Shown here piece by piece: positions 1 to 6,592 of a stretch of DNA of 9,088 bases. Location of the stretch: NCBI GenBank assembly GCA_030430515.1, contig JAUIKX010000136.1:1-9088 (forward strand). The letters are read 5' to 3'. Each line of letters opens with the position of its first letter. Positions within the stretch are counted from its first letter, which is position 1. Source of the stretch: Gammaproteobacteria bacterium. GTDB taxonomy: Bacteria; Pseudomonadota; Gammaproteobacteria; Pseudomonadales; Azotimanducaceae. The notes below the pieces were generated by a model. The model was given only the letters and a program-made list of their open reading frames with translations, had not been told where the DNA came from and did no database searches. The position numbers and the translations under genes were made by a program.

Positions 1-1132
1 CATGGGCGATGCCAACGATGCGCTGAACCTGAATACCGCGCCGCCGGCCATCGTGCTGATGGCGGGCCTGCAGGGCGCGGGTAAGACCACCACGGTGGCG
101 AAGCTTTCTCTGCTGCTGAAAACCCGCGAGAAAAAGAAAGTGGCAGTGGTCTCAGCCGACGTCTATCGCCCGGCGGCAATCAAGCAGCTCGAAACCCTGG
201 CGGGAGAGGTGGGAGCCCATTTCATTCCTTCATCGCCGGATGAGAAGCCGTCTGACATTGCCGATCGCGCGGTGGAGGAAGCGAAGCGGGCCTTTGCGGA
301 TGTGCTGATCGTTGACACGGCAGGTCGGCTTGCTGTCGACGAAGACATGATGGCGGAGATCCGCGCGCTGCAGGCGCAGCTGACGCCCATCGAAACCCTG
401 TTCGTGGTCGACGCGATGACTGGTCAGGACGCCGCCAACACCGCCAAGGCGTTCAACGACGTGCTCGATCTCACCGGCGTGGTGCTTGCCAAAGCCGACG
501 GCGATGCCCGCGGTGGCGCGGCGCTGTCGGTGCGCTCGGTCACCGGCAAGCCCATCAAATTCGTCGGTCTGGGCGAAAAGATGGATGCGCTGGAGCCTTT
601 CCACCCGGATCGTCTGGCCAGTCGTATCCTCGGCATGGGCGACCTGCTCAGCCTCATCGAGGAAGCTCAGCGCAAGGTCGACAAGAAGAAGGCCGAAAAG
701 CTGGCCCGTAAGCTCGAGAAGGGCAGAAAGTTCGACCTCGAAGATTTCCGCGAGCAGCTCAACCAGATGTCCAACATGGGCGGCATCAGCAGCATGATGG
801 ACAAAGTGCCCGGCATGAACCAGCTGCCGAAAAACGTTCAGGACAAGGTGGACGACAGCCAGTTCAAGCGTATGGGCGTCATCATCGATTCCATGACCCC
901 GCACGAACGGCGCTTCCCGGATGTGATCACCGGCTCCCGAAAGCAGCGCATCGCCAGGGGTAGCGGCACTTCCGTGCCCGACATCAACCGTCTGCTCAAA
1001 CAGCACAAGCAGATGCAGAAGATGATGAAGAAATTCTCCAAGAAAGGCGGCATGCAGAAAATGATGCGCGGTCTCTCAGCCATGCAGGGGGCGGGTGGCA
1101 TGGCCGGCAGGCCGCCGGGTAGAAGGCGCTGA
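1..1132 (+). CDS. ffh: Signal recognition particle protein Ffh (SRP54), 5' end outside window
   Basis: Ffh is the GTPase that, with 4.5S RNA, binds signal sequences on ribosomes and delivers them to FtsY at the inner membrane. The 376 visible residues cover the G and M domains. The ATG at base 2 is an internal Met in the MGDANDALNL stretch, so roughly the first 80-90 residues (N domain) lie upstream. Numbering from that Met, the P-loop GLQGAGKTTT is at 22-31, DTAGR at 105-109 and the family signature DGDARGG at 166-172. The GKPIKF and GEK...LEPFHPDR blocks follow. The Met-rich M domain from about residue 240 carries the RNA-binding GSRKQRIARGSGT at 301-313, and the tail is rich in Met, Lys and Gly. 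One oddity is that the G4 motif usually written TKxD reads AKAD (163-166). The gene ends in TGA. The identification is certain; only the true start is out of view. Confidence 0.97.
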   Translation, partial: MGDANDALNLNTAPPAIVLMAGLQGAGKTTTVAKLSLLLKTREKKKVAVVSADVYRPAAIKQLETLAGEVGAHFIPSSPDEKPSDIADRAVEEAKRAFADVLIVDTAGRLAVDEDMMAEIRALQAQLTPIETLFVVDAMTGQDAANTAKAFNDVLDLTGVVLAKADGDARGGAALSVRSVTGKPIKFVGLGEKMDALEPFHPDRLASRILGMGDLLSLIEEAQRKVDKKKAEKLARKLEKGRKFDLEDFREQLNQMSNMGGISSMMDKVPGMNQLPKNVQDKVDDSQFKRMGVIIDSMTPHERRFPDVITGSRKQRIARGSGTSVPDINRLLKQHKQMQKMMKKFSKKGGMQKMMRGLSAMQGAGGMAGRPPGRRR

Positions 1133-1155
1133 TCGCCGGCGATTGAGATCAACCG

Positions 1156-1177
1156 TGCGGCAACGGAGTTTGCCGCA
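1156..1177 (+). terminator. 8-bp hairpin after ffh, possible terminator without U-tract
   Basis: TGCGGCAA (1156-1163) and TTGCCGCA (1170-1177) form a perfect inverted repeat around the 6-nt loop CGGAGT. It starts 23 nt after the ffh stop. No run of T follows on the + strand, so it is not a standard intrinsic terminator. An A9 tract at 1192-1200 would read as a T tract on the other strand, but it is too far from the stem. It could be a weak terminator, an RNA 3'-end stabiliser or an attenuator ahead of the lipoprotein gene. Confidence 0.4.
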
Positions 1178-1233
1178 TTAGATGTCTGTCGAAAAAAAAA
1201 CTCAGTCAGAAATTCAGCAAGGAATGCTCACCA

Positions 1234-4224
1234 ATGTTTTTGTATGCCCCCGCTTTCGGTGTCTCAGGCCGTGCTGTTGCGTTATCTCTTTTCGTTGTGG
1301 TGCTCTGCGGCTGCGGGGGTGGCGGAAGCGGCGGTGGCTCAACCGCTTTGCCCGATCAAAGCACCTCAGATCCATCCGTCGCCCTCACTATTGACGAAGA
1401 AGCCGCACTGCGCGCGGTGCCATCGCTTTTTCAAGGGCATCAGCGTGCCTACCAGCTCTATCATAGTGTGGTTCAGGCAACGCTCAACGTTGTCAGCATG
1501 GGTGAGCTGATCAACGATTCGTCTTGCGGTGGTCTGGGTCAATCTCTGGTTGAAATTGTAGATGAAGACGCCAGCGACACTCTGAGTGCGGGTGATCGAG
1601 TGCTCATCCAATGGCGAGACTGCTCGCTGACTGCGCTGCGCGGGCCGGTCACTGGCGCGATCGAACTCAGCCTCACGGAAGCGCGCATCGATCGGCCATC
1701 CGCAGATTACATTCTGGCGGGGGCGTTGCTCATCGAGGAGCCGCTGGAGGTCGTTGAGTCGAGCGCAACGACCGCTCCGAACTTCCGCGAGGGTGTTACT
1801 CGGCTCATTTCCGGTCGGCTGGATTTTCGGGTGGTCACTAAGGGCAATACTGGATACGAGCGTTTGTCGATTACCTCCTTCGGGGATGAAGAGCTGCGGA
1901 TTGTCCGGCGCGGCAGTGCTACGGGAGACGATGTCGAGATGTATCGCAACCTGGTCGTCACGCGGACGCAGGATCGCGATCTGGAAGGTTCTTTCAGCGA
2001 GCTGAGCGTTTCGGCTCGCATAGAAAGTGGCTATCTGGGCGGTGCGCTGGATTGCTCGACCACTTCGCCCCTCAGGGGGGACAGCGGGAATTTTCCGACT
2101 TCCGGTGTATACGAGTGCGCAGGTGCTTCAGGGGGCAGGCTGAGCGTTTCCGCTGCTTTGTCTTTCAGCGCCGTATCGTATGCATACGCGCAGAGCGATG
2201 GATCGGCAGAAACCGTACTTGAAGAGAGTGCGGACGGCAGAGATCTGCGCAGCTGGCGTGCGTTTGTGGACTCAATCCTGCTCGCGGGGGAGTCGCCGAG
2301 TGCGTACTTTGGCAATGTGGACGAGGCGAGGCTTCTCGAGCCCGAGCAGGCCGTCGCCATCGTCGCGAACGATGTCGTGCTCGATGCACCGGGCGGGCGT
2401 CTGTATGTGGCCAATACGAACGGCGTGCAGGTGATTGACGTCGATACGCTTGCGACGATTGAAAGTGTCCGGTACCAGCGGCCGGCCGTTGCTTTGGCGC
2501 CCACCGACGATGCTTCGACGCTCTGGGTGGGCTTTTCAGGCAATCGGACGATCAGGAGCCTGTCATCACAGGATCTCAGCTTTCGTGCCAGCGTGAATCT
2601 GGAGTTTAACGCCCAGAGTGCGGATGATCTGGAGATTACTCCCGGCAGTATCGCTGCCGTTCCTGGGTCGGTGGACCGCCTTGTCGTCAGCAATCAGCGG
2701 GGTAGCCGGGTGGTCGCCGTTGACCAGGGGGTGACCCTGCCGGATCGGGTCGAGTTCTACAGTGGGCCCGTGCGGCTCAATGTGAGCGATCAGGGGGCTG
2801 TTGTAGCCGTTGCAGATCGATCCAGTGGGGATGAGGTCTACGAGATGTCTCTGGACGCATCCGGAATCGAGCTGGTGACGACATACGATGGCTTCGCGCC
2901 TCGCGGTGCTCGTGCGGTTCATGGTTTGAGCGAGGGCTACGTAACGTCGGCCGGTTACCACTTCGACACCGGCGAAGAGATTGTCACCAACCTCTACGGT
3001 GGCTCCGAAATGGTTGCCTTGGCGACTGACGTGGACCGGAACCGCATTTACGCGCTCGATCGAGAGGGCTACCTGCACCTGATGCAGATGCAGCCGCGAG
3101 CGCTGCTCGCCCGTTACCGGATCTTTGAAGGCTACAGCGTGTATGAGGCGACGCTGCTGGCTGGATCGGAGCGCTTGCTCGTTCTCGCCGCTGGCGCGCT
3201 CTCGGCTTACTCGATGGCGAAGTTGGAGAACGAGGTGCCGGATAGCATCCCCTGTGAGCGGGTAGATCACTCGCAGGACCTGGACGTCGGCACGGTTCTT
3301 GATCTTCGCTGCAGCGCCACTGCGGTTGCCGTTGATCCTGCCCGCAATCGGCTTTATCTGGCCCTCGATTATCTGGAGGGTGCGTCGGGAAATTCGGTTG
3401 CGGTGGTATCCCTCGCGACCGGTGAGGTCGCCGAAAGCGTTCCGTTGGGCATAACGCCTACACGTTTGCATCTGAGTGCAGATGGCAGTGCGCTTTATGC
3501 GACCTCGAGCGGTAGTTCAGAAATCGTCCGGATCGATCCGGCTTCGCTTACTGTGACAGCGCGTTTCTCATCCGGCGTGCGCAGCAGATCGGCTGGGTTG
3601 GTCTCCAGTCCAGAGTATCCGTTGGCGCTTGGCGCCAATCCGCTCGATGCTGACGAACTGGTCCTGCTTTACAGCTCGTCTCGTAACGTGGCGCACTTTC
3701 GCGGCCGCCTTCGCTCCGAGCGTCTCGCCTCCGCAGAATATGATGCTTTTGCAGTGAACTTTCTGGCTCGTGGGGATCGCGCGATGATCGTTTCCAGGGA
3801 TGAGCTGCAAGTTCTGGAAGTCGCACCGGAAGGCGTGACCGAACTGTCGCAGGTGCGGCTGTCGTCCAACGTCGAGCGATCGGCGCTCGTCGATGATGTG
3901 CTGCTCTTTGAGGATGGCAAAGCGCTGAATCTGGATACGCTCACCGGTGAACCAACCTGCGCGATCGATCTGGACCCTGGTACTTATCCAGTTGTCGGTA
4001 GTGATCCTTCGAGCGGACGCCGATACTACGTGTCGTTGTTCAACGAGCGGTTCCGAATCTCTGCCTGTGCGCCCCAGACCGGCGCCATTGCCGAGTCACC
4101 GTTCTACGTCGTGATCGGCGGCACGCTGGGGCAGCTACGGGGGGTTTACGCGACTGGCGATGGTCGTCTGGCACTGCACTTTTCCAATCGCGTGGTGCTG
4201 GTTGATGAGCCCGATCTTGATTAG
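1234..4224 (+). CDS. Large predicted lipoprotein with YVTN-like beta-propeller repeats
   Basis: This is a 996-residue protein of unknown function. The N-terminus has Arg13, a hydrophobic stretch (about 14-24) and a lipobox-like LCGC with the lipidated Cys expected at 27. A Gly/Ser linker (28-36) follows. Gly at +2 favours outer-membrane sorting by the rule known for enterobacteria. Residues of about 40-350 form a beta-rich region with paired Cys around a D-x-D...LSAGD segment, a pattern I associate with secreted gammaproteobacterial proteins. From about 370 onward there are propeller-like strands, clearest at RLYVANTNGVQVIDV (389-403), NRLYLALDY (705-713) and SALYATSSGSSEIVRID (752-768), as in YVTN/surface-layer repeats. 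I see no catalytic motif. ATG 1234 is preceded by AAGGA at 1219-1223 with 10-nt spacing. The frame is also open upstream to 1147 but lacks ATG, GTG or TTG there. The gene ends TAG, with TAA three codons later. It separates ffh from rpsP. The ORF and lipoprotein call are solid, the propeller likely and the role unknown. Confidence 0.85.
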   Translation: MFLYAPAFGVSGRAVALSLFVVVLCGCGGGGSGGGSTALPDQSTSDPSVALTIDEEAALRAVPSLFQGHQRAYQLYHSVVQATLNVVSMGELINDSSCGGLGQSLVEIVDEDASDTLSAGDRVLIQWRDCSLTALRGPVTGAIELSLTEARIDRPSADYILAGALLIEEPLEVVESSATTAPNFREGVTRLISGRLDFRVVTKGNTGYERLSITSFGDEELRIVRRGSATGDDVEMYRNLVVTRTQDRDLEGSFSELSVSARIESGYLGGALDCSTTSPLRGDSGNFPTSGVYECAGASGGRLSVSAALSFSAVSYAYAQSDGSAETVLEESADGRDLRSWRAFVDSILLAGESPSAYFGNVDEARLLEPEQAVAIVANDVVLDAPGGRLYVANTNGVQVIDVDTLATIESVRYQRPAVALAPTDDASTLWVGFSGNRTIRSLSSQDLSFRASVNLEFNAQSADDLEITPGSIAAVPGSVDRLVVSNQRGSRVVAVDQGVTLPDRVEFYSGPVRLNVSDQGAVVAVADRSSGDEVYEMSLDASGIELVTTYDGFAPRGARAVHGLSEGYVTSAGYHFDTGEEIVTNLYGGSEMVALATDVDRNRIYALDREGYLHLMQMQPRALLARYRIFEGYSVYEATLLAGSERLLVLAAGALSAYSMAKLENEVPDSIPCERVDHSQDLDVGTVLDLRCSATAVAVDPARNRLYLALDYLEGASGNSVAVVSLATGEVAESVPLGITPTRLHLSADGSALYATSSGSSEIVRIDPASLTVTARFSSGVRSRSAGLVSSPEYPLALGANPLDADELVLLYSSSRNVAHFRGRLRSERLASAEYDAFAVNFLARGDRAMIVSRDELQVLEVAPEGVTELSQVRLSSNVERSALVDDVLLFEDGKALNLDTLTGEPTCAIDLDPGTYPVVGSDPSSGRRYYVSLFNERFRISACAPQTGAIAESPFYVVIGGTLGQLRGVYATGDGRLALHFSNRVVLVDEPDLD

Positions 4225-4248
4225 GTTACCTAAATCAGAGGTTACCTA
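4221..4248 (+). repeat. Tandem palindromic repeat AGGTTACCTA, candidate operator
   Basis: AGGTTACCTA occurs at 4223-4232 and again at 4239-4248, 16 bp apart start to start. The first copy sits in a 13-bp odd palindrome, TTAGGT-T-ACCTAA (4221-4233). In the second copy the symmetric core is AGGT-T-ACCT (4239-4247). The first copy overlaps the TAG stop of the lipoprotein gene, and the second overlaps the proposed -35 box of the rpsP promoter by two bases. Paired dyads at this position fit a repressor or activator site. I do not recognise the motif as belonging to a named regulator. Confidence 0.5.
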
Positions 4249-4274
4249 GACATACTCTGGGATATCCGTACAAT
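4247..4274 (+). promoter_or_regulatory. Predicted sigma-70 promoter of the rpsP-rimM-trmD-rplS operon
   Basis: The -35 box TAGACA (4247-4252) matches TTGACA at five of six bases. A 16-bp spacer separates it from the -10 box TACAAT (4269-4274), which matches TATAAT at five of six. Transcription would start near 4281, giving a leader of about 34 nt before the rpsP ATG. This supplies the ribosomal operon with its own promoter downstream of the lipoprotein gene. Confidence 0.65.
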
Positions 4275-4314
4275 ACGGCGCCCTTCAGGACCACGAAAAT
4301 TTAAAGTACGCCCT

Positions 4315-4590
4315 ATGGTGATCATTCGTCTCGCGCGCCACGGCGCCAAGAAAACCCCGTTCTACCACATCACCGTGGCAGACAAGGCAGAGAAACGCGA
4401 CGGCCGTTTCGTCGAGCGCGTGGGTTTTTACAACCCCATGGCTCGCGGTGCGGAAGAAACGCTGCGAATCGACCTCGATCGCATCGATCACTGGGTTGGC
4501 GTCGGCGCTCAGATGTCTGAGCGGGTTGCCAAGCTCGTGAAGAAGGCCCGCGCTGCCGAGCCTGCAGCCGCCGCTGCTGAAGCCTCTTAA
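4315..4590 (+). CDS. rpsP: 30S ribosomal protein S16
   Basis: S16 is a small-subunit protein that binds the 16S 5' domain and is needed for 30S assembly. The 91 residues open with the family signature [19 protein letters not shown] and contain [10 protein letters not shown] at 32-41 and the [15 protein letters not shown] region at 54-68. Bacterial S16 is usually near 80-85 residues. The excess here is an Ala/Glu-rich tail ([11 protein letters not shown]). It is the first gene of the operon with rimM, trmD and rplS. The start is fixed by the conserved N-terminus, although no clear Shine-Dalgarno is present: the bases before ATG are TTAAAGTACGCCCT. The gene ends in TAA, 18 nt before rimM. Confidence 0.97.
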   Translation: MVIIRLARHGAKKTPFYHITVADKAEKRDGRFVERVGFYNPMARGAEETLRIDLDRIDHWVGVGAQMSERVAKLVKKARAAEPAAAAAEAS

Positions 4591-4608
4591 GTAGAAATCC
4601 TTCCTTGT

Positions 4609-5118
4609 ATGGCCGGTGGCACCGAGAAGACCGTGCTCATCGGCCGCATCACCGCCGCTCACGGTGTGCGTGGGTGGCTGAAGCTCAAGAGTTTTACCGA
4701 TCCCGCGGATAATATTCTGCTCTATGGCCCGTGGCTGTTTCGCGACCCACGGGGCCAGGTTCGTGAGGTGGCGTTGGAGGCGCTGCACCGGCAGGGTGCG
4801 CACTTCATTGCCCGCGTTGCCGGCTGTGACGACCGCGATGCAGCGGAGGCGCTGAAAGGCACTGAAATCCATATGCCGGCCGATGCGCTGCCGGTGCCTG
4901 ACGACGACGAGTTCTACTGGCGCGACCTCTTTGGGCTCGAAGTGACCAATGAGAGCGGCAAGATGCTCGGCAAAGTGCGCACCATGATGGAGACGGGTGC
5001 CCATGATGTGATGGTGCTCGATACTGGCGTGTTGATTCCCTTTGCCGATCCCTACCTGCTGGAAGTTGACCGCCTGAGCGGCGTCATAAAAGTAGCCTGG
5101 CAGGAGGATTGGGCGTGA
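4609..5118 (+). CDS. rimM: 16S rRNA processing/ribosome maturation factor RimM
   Basis: RimM helps late 30S maturation around the 16S head and binds S19. The 169 residues have the usual two parts. The N-terminal RimM barrel carries GRITAAHGVRGWLKLKSFTD (12-31). The C-terminal PRC barrel carries EFYWRDLFGLEV (101-112), ETGAHDVMVL (128-137), LIPF (142-145) and the closing LEVDRLSGVIKVAW. The loop between VMVL and LIPF is only four residues, shorter than I recall for many homologues, which have an extra charged turn there. ATG 4609 has no good Shine-Dalgarno (upstream GAAATCCTTCCTTGT), so translation may be coupled to rpsP, which stops 18 nt earlier. Its TGA overlaps the trmD GTG by 4 nt. Confidence 0.95.
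   Translation: MAGGTEKTVLIGRITAAHGVRGWLKLKSFTDPADNILLYGPWLFRDPRGQVREVALEALHRQGAHFIARVAGCDDRDAAEALKGTEIHMPADALPVPDDDEFYWRDLFGLEVTNESGKMLGKVRTMMETGAHDVMVLDTGVLIPFADPYLLEVDRLSGVIKVAWQEDWA
5102..5107 (+). promoter_or_regulatory. Shine-Dalgarno site that fixes the trmD start
   Basis: AGGAGG lies seven bases before GTG 5115. The alternative in-frame TTG at 5109 would leave only one base of spacing, so GTG 5115 is the preferred start. The site lies inside the last codons of rimM. Confidence 0.75.
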
Positions 5119-5891
5119 GCCGCCTCTGGTTCGGCGTGGTGACGCTGTTTCCCGAAATGGTGACTGAAGCCGCTAATTTCGGCGTGTTCCGCCGTGCGCA
5201 GGAGGGTGGTGCGGTACAGGTGGAGGCATTCAATCCTCGCGACGATGCGACCGACCGGCACCGCACCGTAGACGACAAGCCCTATGGTGGCGGTCCGGGC
5301 ATGGTGATGATGGCCGAACCGCTTCTTGCGGCCATCGGTCGGGCACGGCAGGCGGCAGCAGCGTGGGGCGACGATGCCGCGCCAGTGCTGCTCATGTCGC
5401 CTCAGGGGCCTGTGTTCGATCAGCGCCGGGCCCAGGCCATGGCCGATCGCAGTGGCGGGTTCATTCTGGTTTGCGGCCGTTATGAAGGGGTCGATCAGCG
5501 GGTGATCGAGCTGGCTGTGGATGGGGAGCTCTCGGTGGGCGATTTCGTGGTTTCTGGGGGTGAATTGCCGGCGCTGGTGGTGATGGACGCCATTTCCAGA
5601 CTCATCGAGGGCACAATCGGCAATCCAGACTCACTTTTGAGCGAATCACACCTTGATGGATTGCTCGAATATCCGCAATATACGCGCCCCGAATTCGTGG
5701 AAGGGCTCGGCGTGCCGTCGGAGCTCCTTTCAGGCGACCACAAGCGGGTCGCCGACTTCCGTAGAAAAGCAGCTCTTGGCCGCACTTTGGATCGGCGCCC
5801 TGAGCTCCTTCTCGAGGGAGAGGTGCTGGCAGATCAGTCTGATCGGCGCCTTCTGAAGGATTTGCTGGTTGAAAGAACTACTGACGGCTGA
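5115..5891 (+). CDS. trmD: tRNA (guanine-N1-)-methyltransferase TrmD
   Basis: TrmD uses S-adenosylmethionine to make m1G37 next to the anticodon of certain tRNAs, which prevents +1 frameshifting. It is a SPOUT-class trefoil-knot enzyme. The 258 residues show the full signature set: VVTLFPEM (8-15), DDKPYGGGPGMVM (53-65), SPQG (95-98), the knot segments CGRYEGVDQRV (120-130) and GELSVGDFVVSGGE (137-150), then EYPQYTRP (185-192). Near 177 the sequence is SESHLDG. From memory, the E. coli-type enzymes have the catalytic Asp169 where Glu177 falls here, a conservative change seen in other lineages. Start choice: GTG 5115 follows AGGAGG at 5102-5107 with 7-nt spacing and overlaps the rimM stop (GTGA), typical of translational coupling. 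A TTG six bases upstream is too close to that site. rplS follows after 36 nt. Confidence 0.97.
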   Translation: MSRLWFGVVTLFPEMVTEAANFGVFRRAQEGGAVQVEAFNPRDDATDRHRTVDDKPYGGGPGMVMMAEPLLAAIGRARQAAAAWGDDAAPVLLMSPQGPVFDQRRAQAMADRSGGFILVCGRYEGVDQRVIELAVDGELSVGDFVVSGGELPALVVMDAISRLIEGTIGNPDSLLSESHLDGLLEYPQYTRPEFVEGLGVPSELLSGDHKRVADFRRKAALGRTLDRRPELLLEGEVLADQSDRRLLKDLLVERTTDG

Positions 5892-5927
5892 GAAGCCGAC
5901 AACACAGACCTAGAGGAGACACCGAAC

Positions 5928-6308
5928 GTGCGCAGGAACAAGATCATCGAGCAGCTTGAGAACGAGCAGCTCACCGAACATAACCAGGACTTTGGTCCGG
6001 GTGACACGGTGGTTGTGCAGGTGCGCGTTCGTGAAGGTAACCGTGAGCGTCTCCAGGCATTCGAGGGCGTTGTCATCGGTCGTCGCAACCGTGGCCTGAA
6101 CTCCTCGTTCACGGTGCGTAAAATCTCCCATGGCGTCGGTGTCGAGCGCACCTTCCAGCTGCACAGCCCGCTCATCGAGTCCATCACCCGCAAGCGTCGC
6201 GGTGATGTGCGTCAGTCCAAGCTCTACTACCTGCGCGAGCGTTCCGGCCGATCGGCACGTATCAAAGAGAAGGTGGGTTCCAAGAAAACGGAACCTGCTG
6301 CAGAGTAA
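5928..6308 (+). CDS. rplS: 50S ribosomal protein L19
   Basis: L19 sits at the 30S-50S interface of the large subunit. The 126 residues match the family throughout: NKIIEQLE near the start, [20 protein letters not shown] (21-40), the [20 protein letters not shown] block (42-61) and [38 protein letters not shown] closes the fold. Typical L19 is about 115 residues, so a Lys/Glu/Ala tail ([11 protein letters not shown]) is the extra part. The start is GTG 5928 with AGAGGAG at 5912-5918, spacing 9 nt. It is the last gene of the rpsP operon, and a 15-bp hairpin begins 14 nt after its TAA. Confidence 0.97.
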   Translation: MRRNKIIEQLENEQLTEHNQDFGPGDTVVVQVRVREGNRERLQAFEGVVIGRRNRGLNSSFTVRKISHGVGVERTFQLHSPLIESITRKRRGDVRQSKLYYLRERSGRSARIKEKVGSKKTEPAAE

Positions 6309-6322
6309 GCAGTTCTTCGTCG

Positions 6323-6357
6323 GTGTGCCCTTGTCAGTGGTTCTGGCGGGGGCATAC
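6323..6357 (+). terminator. 15-bp hairpin after rplS, likely 3' end of the ribosomal operon
   Basis: Bases 6323-6337 pair with 6343-6357 in an unbroken 15-bp stem with the 5-nt loop TGGTT. Four pairs are G-U (6325-6355, 6331-6349, 6332-6348, 6334-6346), so the stem is complete only in the + strand transcript. It starts 14 nt after the rplS stop. There is no downstream U-run beyond TTT at 6365-6367, so it may act as an imperfect terminator or as an mRNA 3'-end stabiliser. Confidence 0.5.
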
Positions 6358-6409
6358 AGCCTCGTTTGATCCCTGCGGGTCTGGGTTTGGAAGTGGGCTT
6401 CGGAAGAAG

Positions 6410-6467
6410 AGGCCAGCTTGCAAGGTGGGGGACCTGGGGAGGGGAGAGAGTCCTCACAAGCTGGCCT
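6410..6467 (+). repeat. Perfect 11-bp inverted repeat enclosing a G-rich loop
   Basis: AGGCCAGCTTG (6410-6420) is the exact reverse complement of CAAGCTGGCCT (6457-6467). The 36-nt interior contains a second small stem, AGGT-GGGGG-ACCT (6423-6435), and GAGG/CCTC (6439-6442 with 6452-6455). It also has G-runs of 5, 4 and 4. The nested stems suggest a structured RNA, but no family match is known to me. It could also be a protein-binding DNA dyad, though the long loop makes that less likely. Confidence 0.55.
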
Positions 6468-6565
6468 GTATCCAATTACCGGGAGAGAGACCGGTCCTTG
6501 GTCTGTGACCCCGTCGCAGCGATTGGGGGAGTCGCGTTCGCGTCGAGGTCGCGATAAGTAATGCA

Positions 6566-6592
6566 GGCACTGTGCCAACTTTTTGGTTTTTT
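6566..6592 (+). terminator. Weak intrinsic terminator candidate (short stem plus T-tracts)
   Basis: GGCA-CTG-TGCC (6566-6576) is followed by AAC, TTTTT (6580-6584), GG and TTTTTT (6587-6592). A mutually exclusive stem, CCAA-CTTT-TTGG (6575-6586), also ends directly on the T6 run. The T-tract is convincing and the stems are short. It would end any RNA made from the structured region upstream and insulate xerD. Confidence 0.35.

Noticed and set aside
230..1006. 258-codon open frame on the - strand opposite ffh
   Set aside because: It is antisense to conserved SRP GTPase sequence and resembles no protein family; its His/Val/Leu-rich composition mirrors the coding strand.
1182..1394. 70-codon + frame starting at ATG 1182 as a separate small gene
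   Set aside because: It overlaps the lipoprotein start out of frame and quickly becomes Arg/Cys-rich noise. It is mentioned only as a possible slippage product.
2566..3471. 301-codon open frame on the - strand opposite the lipoprotein gene
   Set aside because: There is no ribosome site or recognisable motif, and the + strand frame is longer with a clear lipoprotein signal.
5286..5891. TrmD inactivation because of Glu177 in place of the expected Asp
   Set aside because: The change is conservative, ESH-type sequences occur in other TrmD lineages as I recall, and all other motifs are intact.
6427..6444. G-quadruplex in the G-rich loop
   Set aside because: Only three runs of four or more G are present. 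A two-layer form using GG at 6424-6425 is possible but weak.
6421..6467. RNase P RNA, from the GGGGAGGGGAGAGAGTCC-like stretch
   Set aside because: It superficially resembles the conserved GAGGAAAGUCC core, but the core itself and the other conserved RNase P regions are absent.
6323..6557. Small + strand open frames of 61 and 63 codons between rplS and xerD
   Set aside because: They have no ribosome site or family resemblance and lie across strong hairpins, so RNA structure explains the region better.
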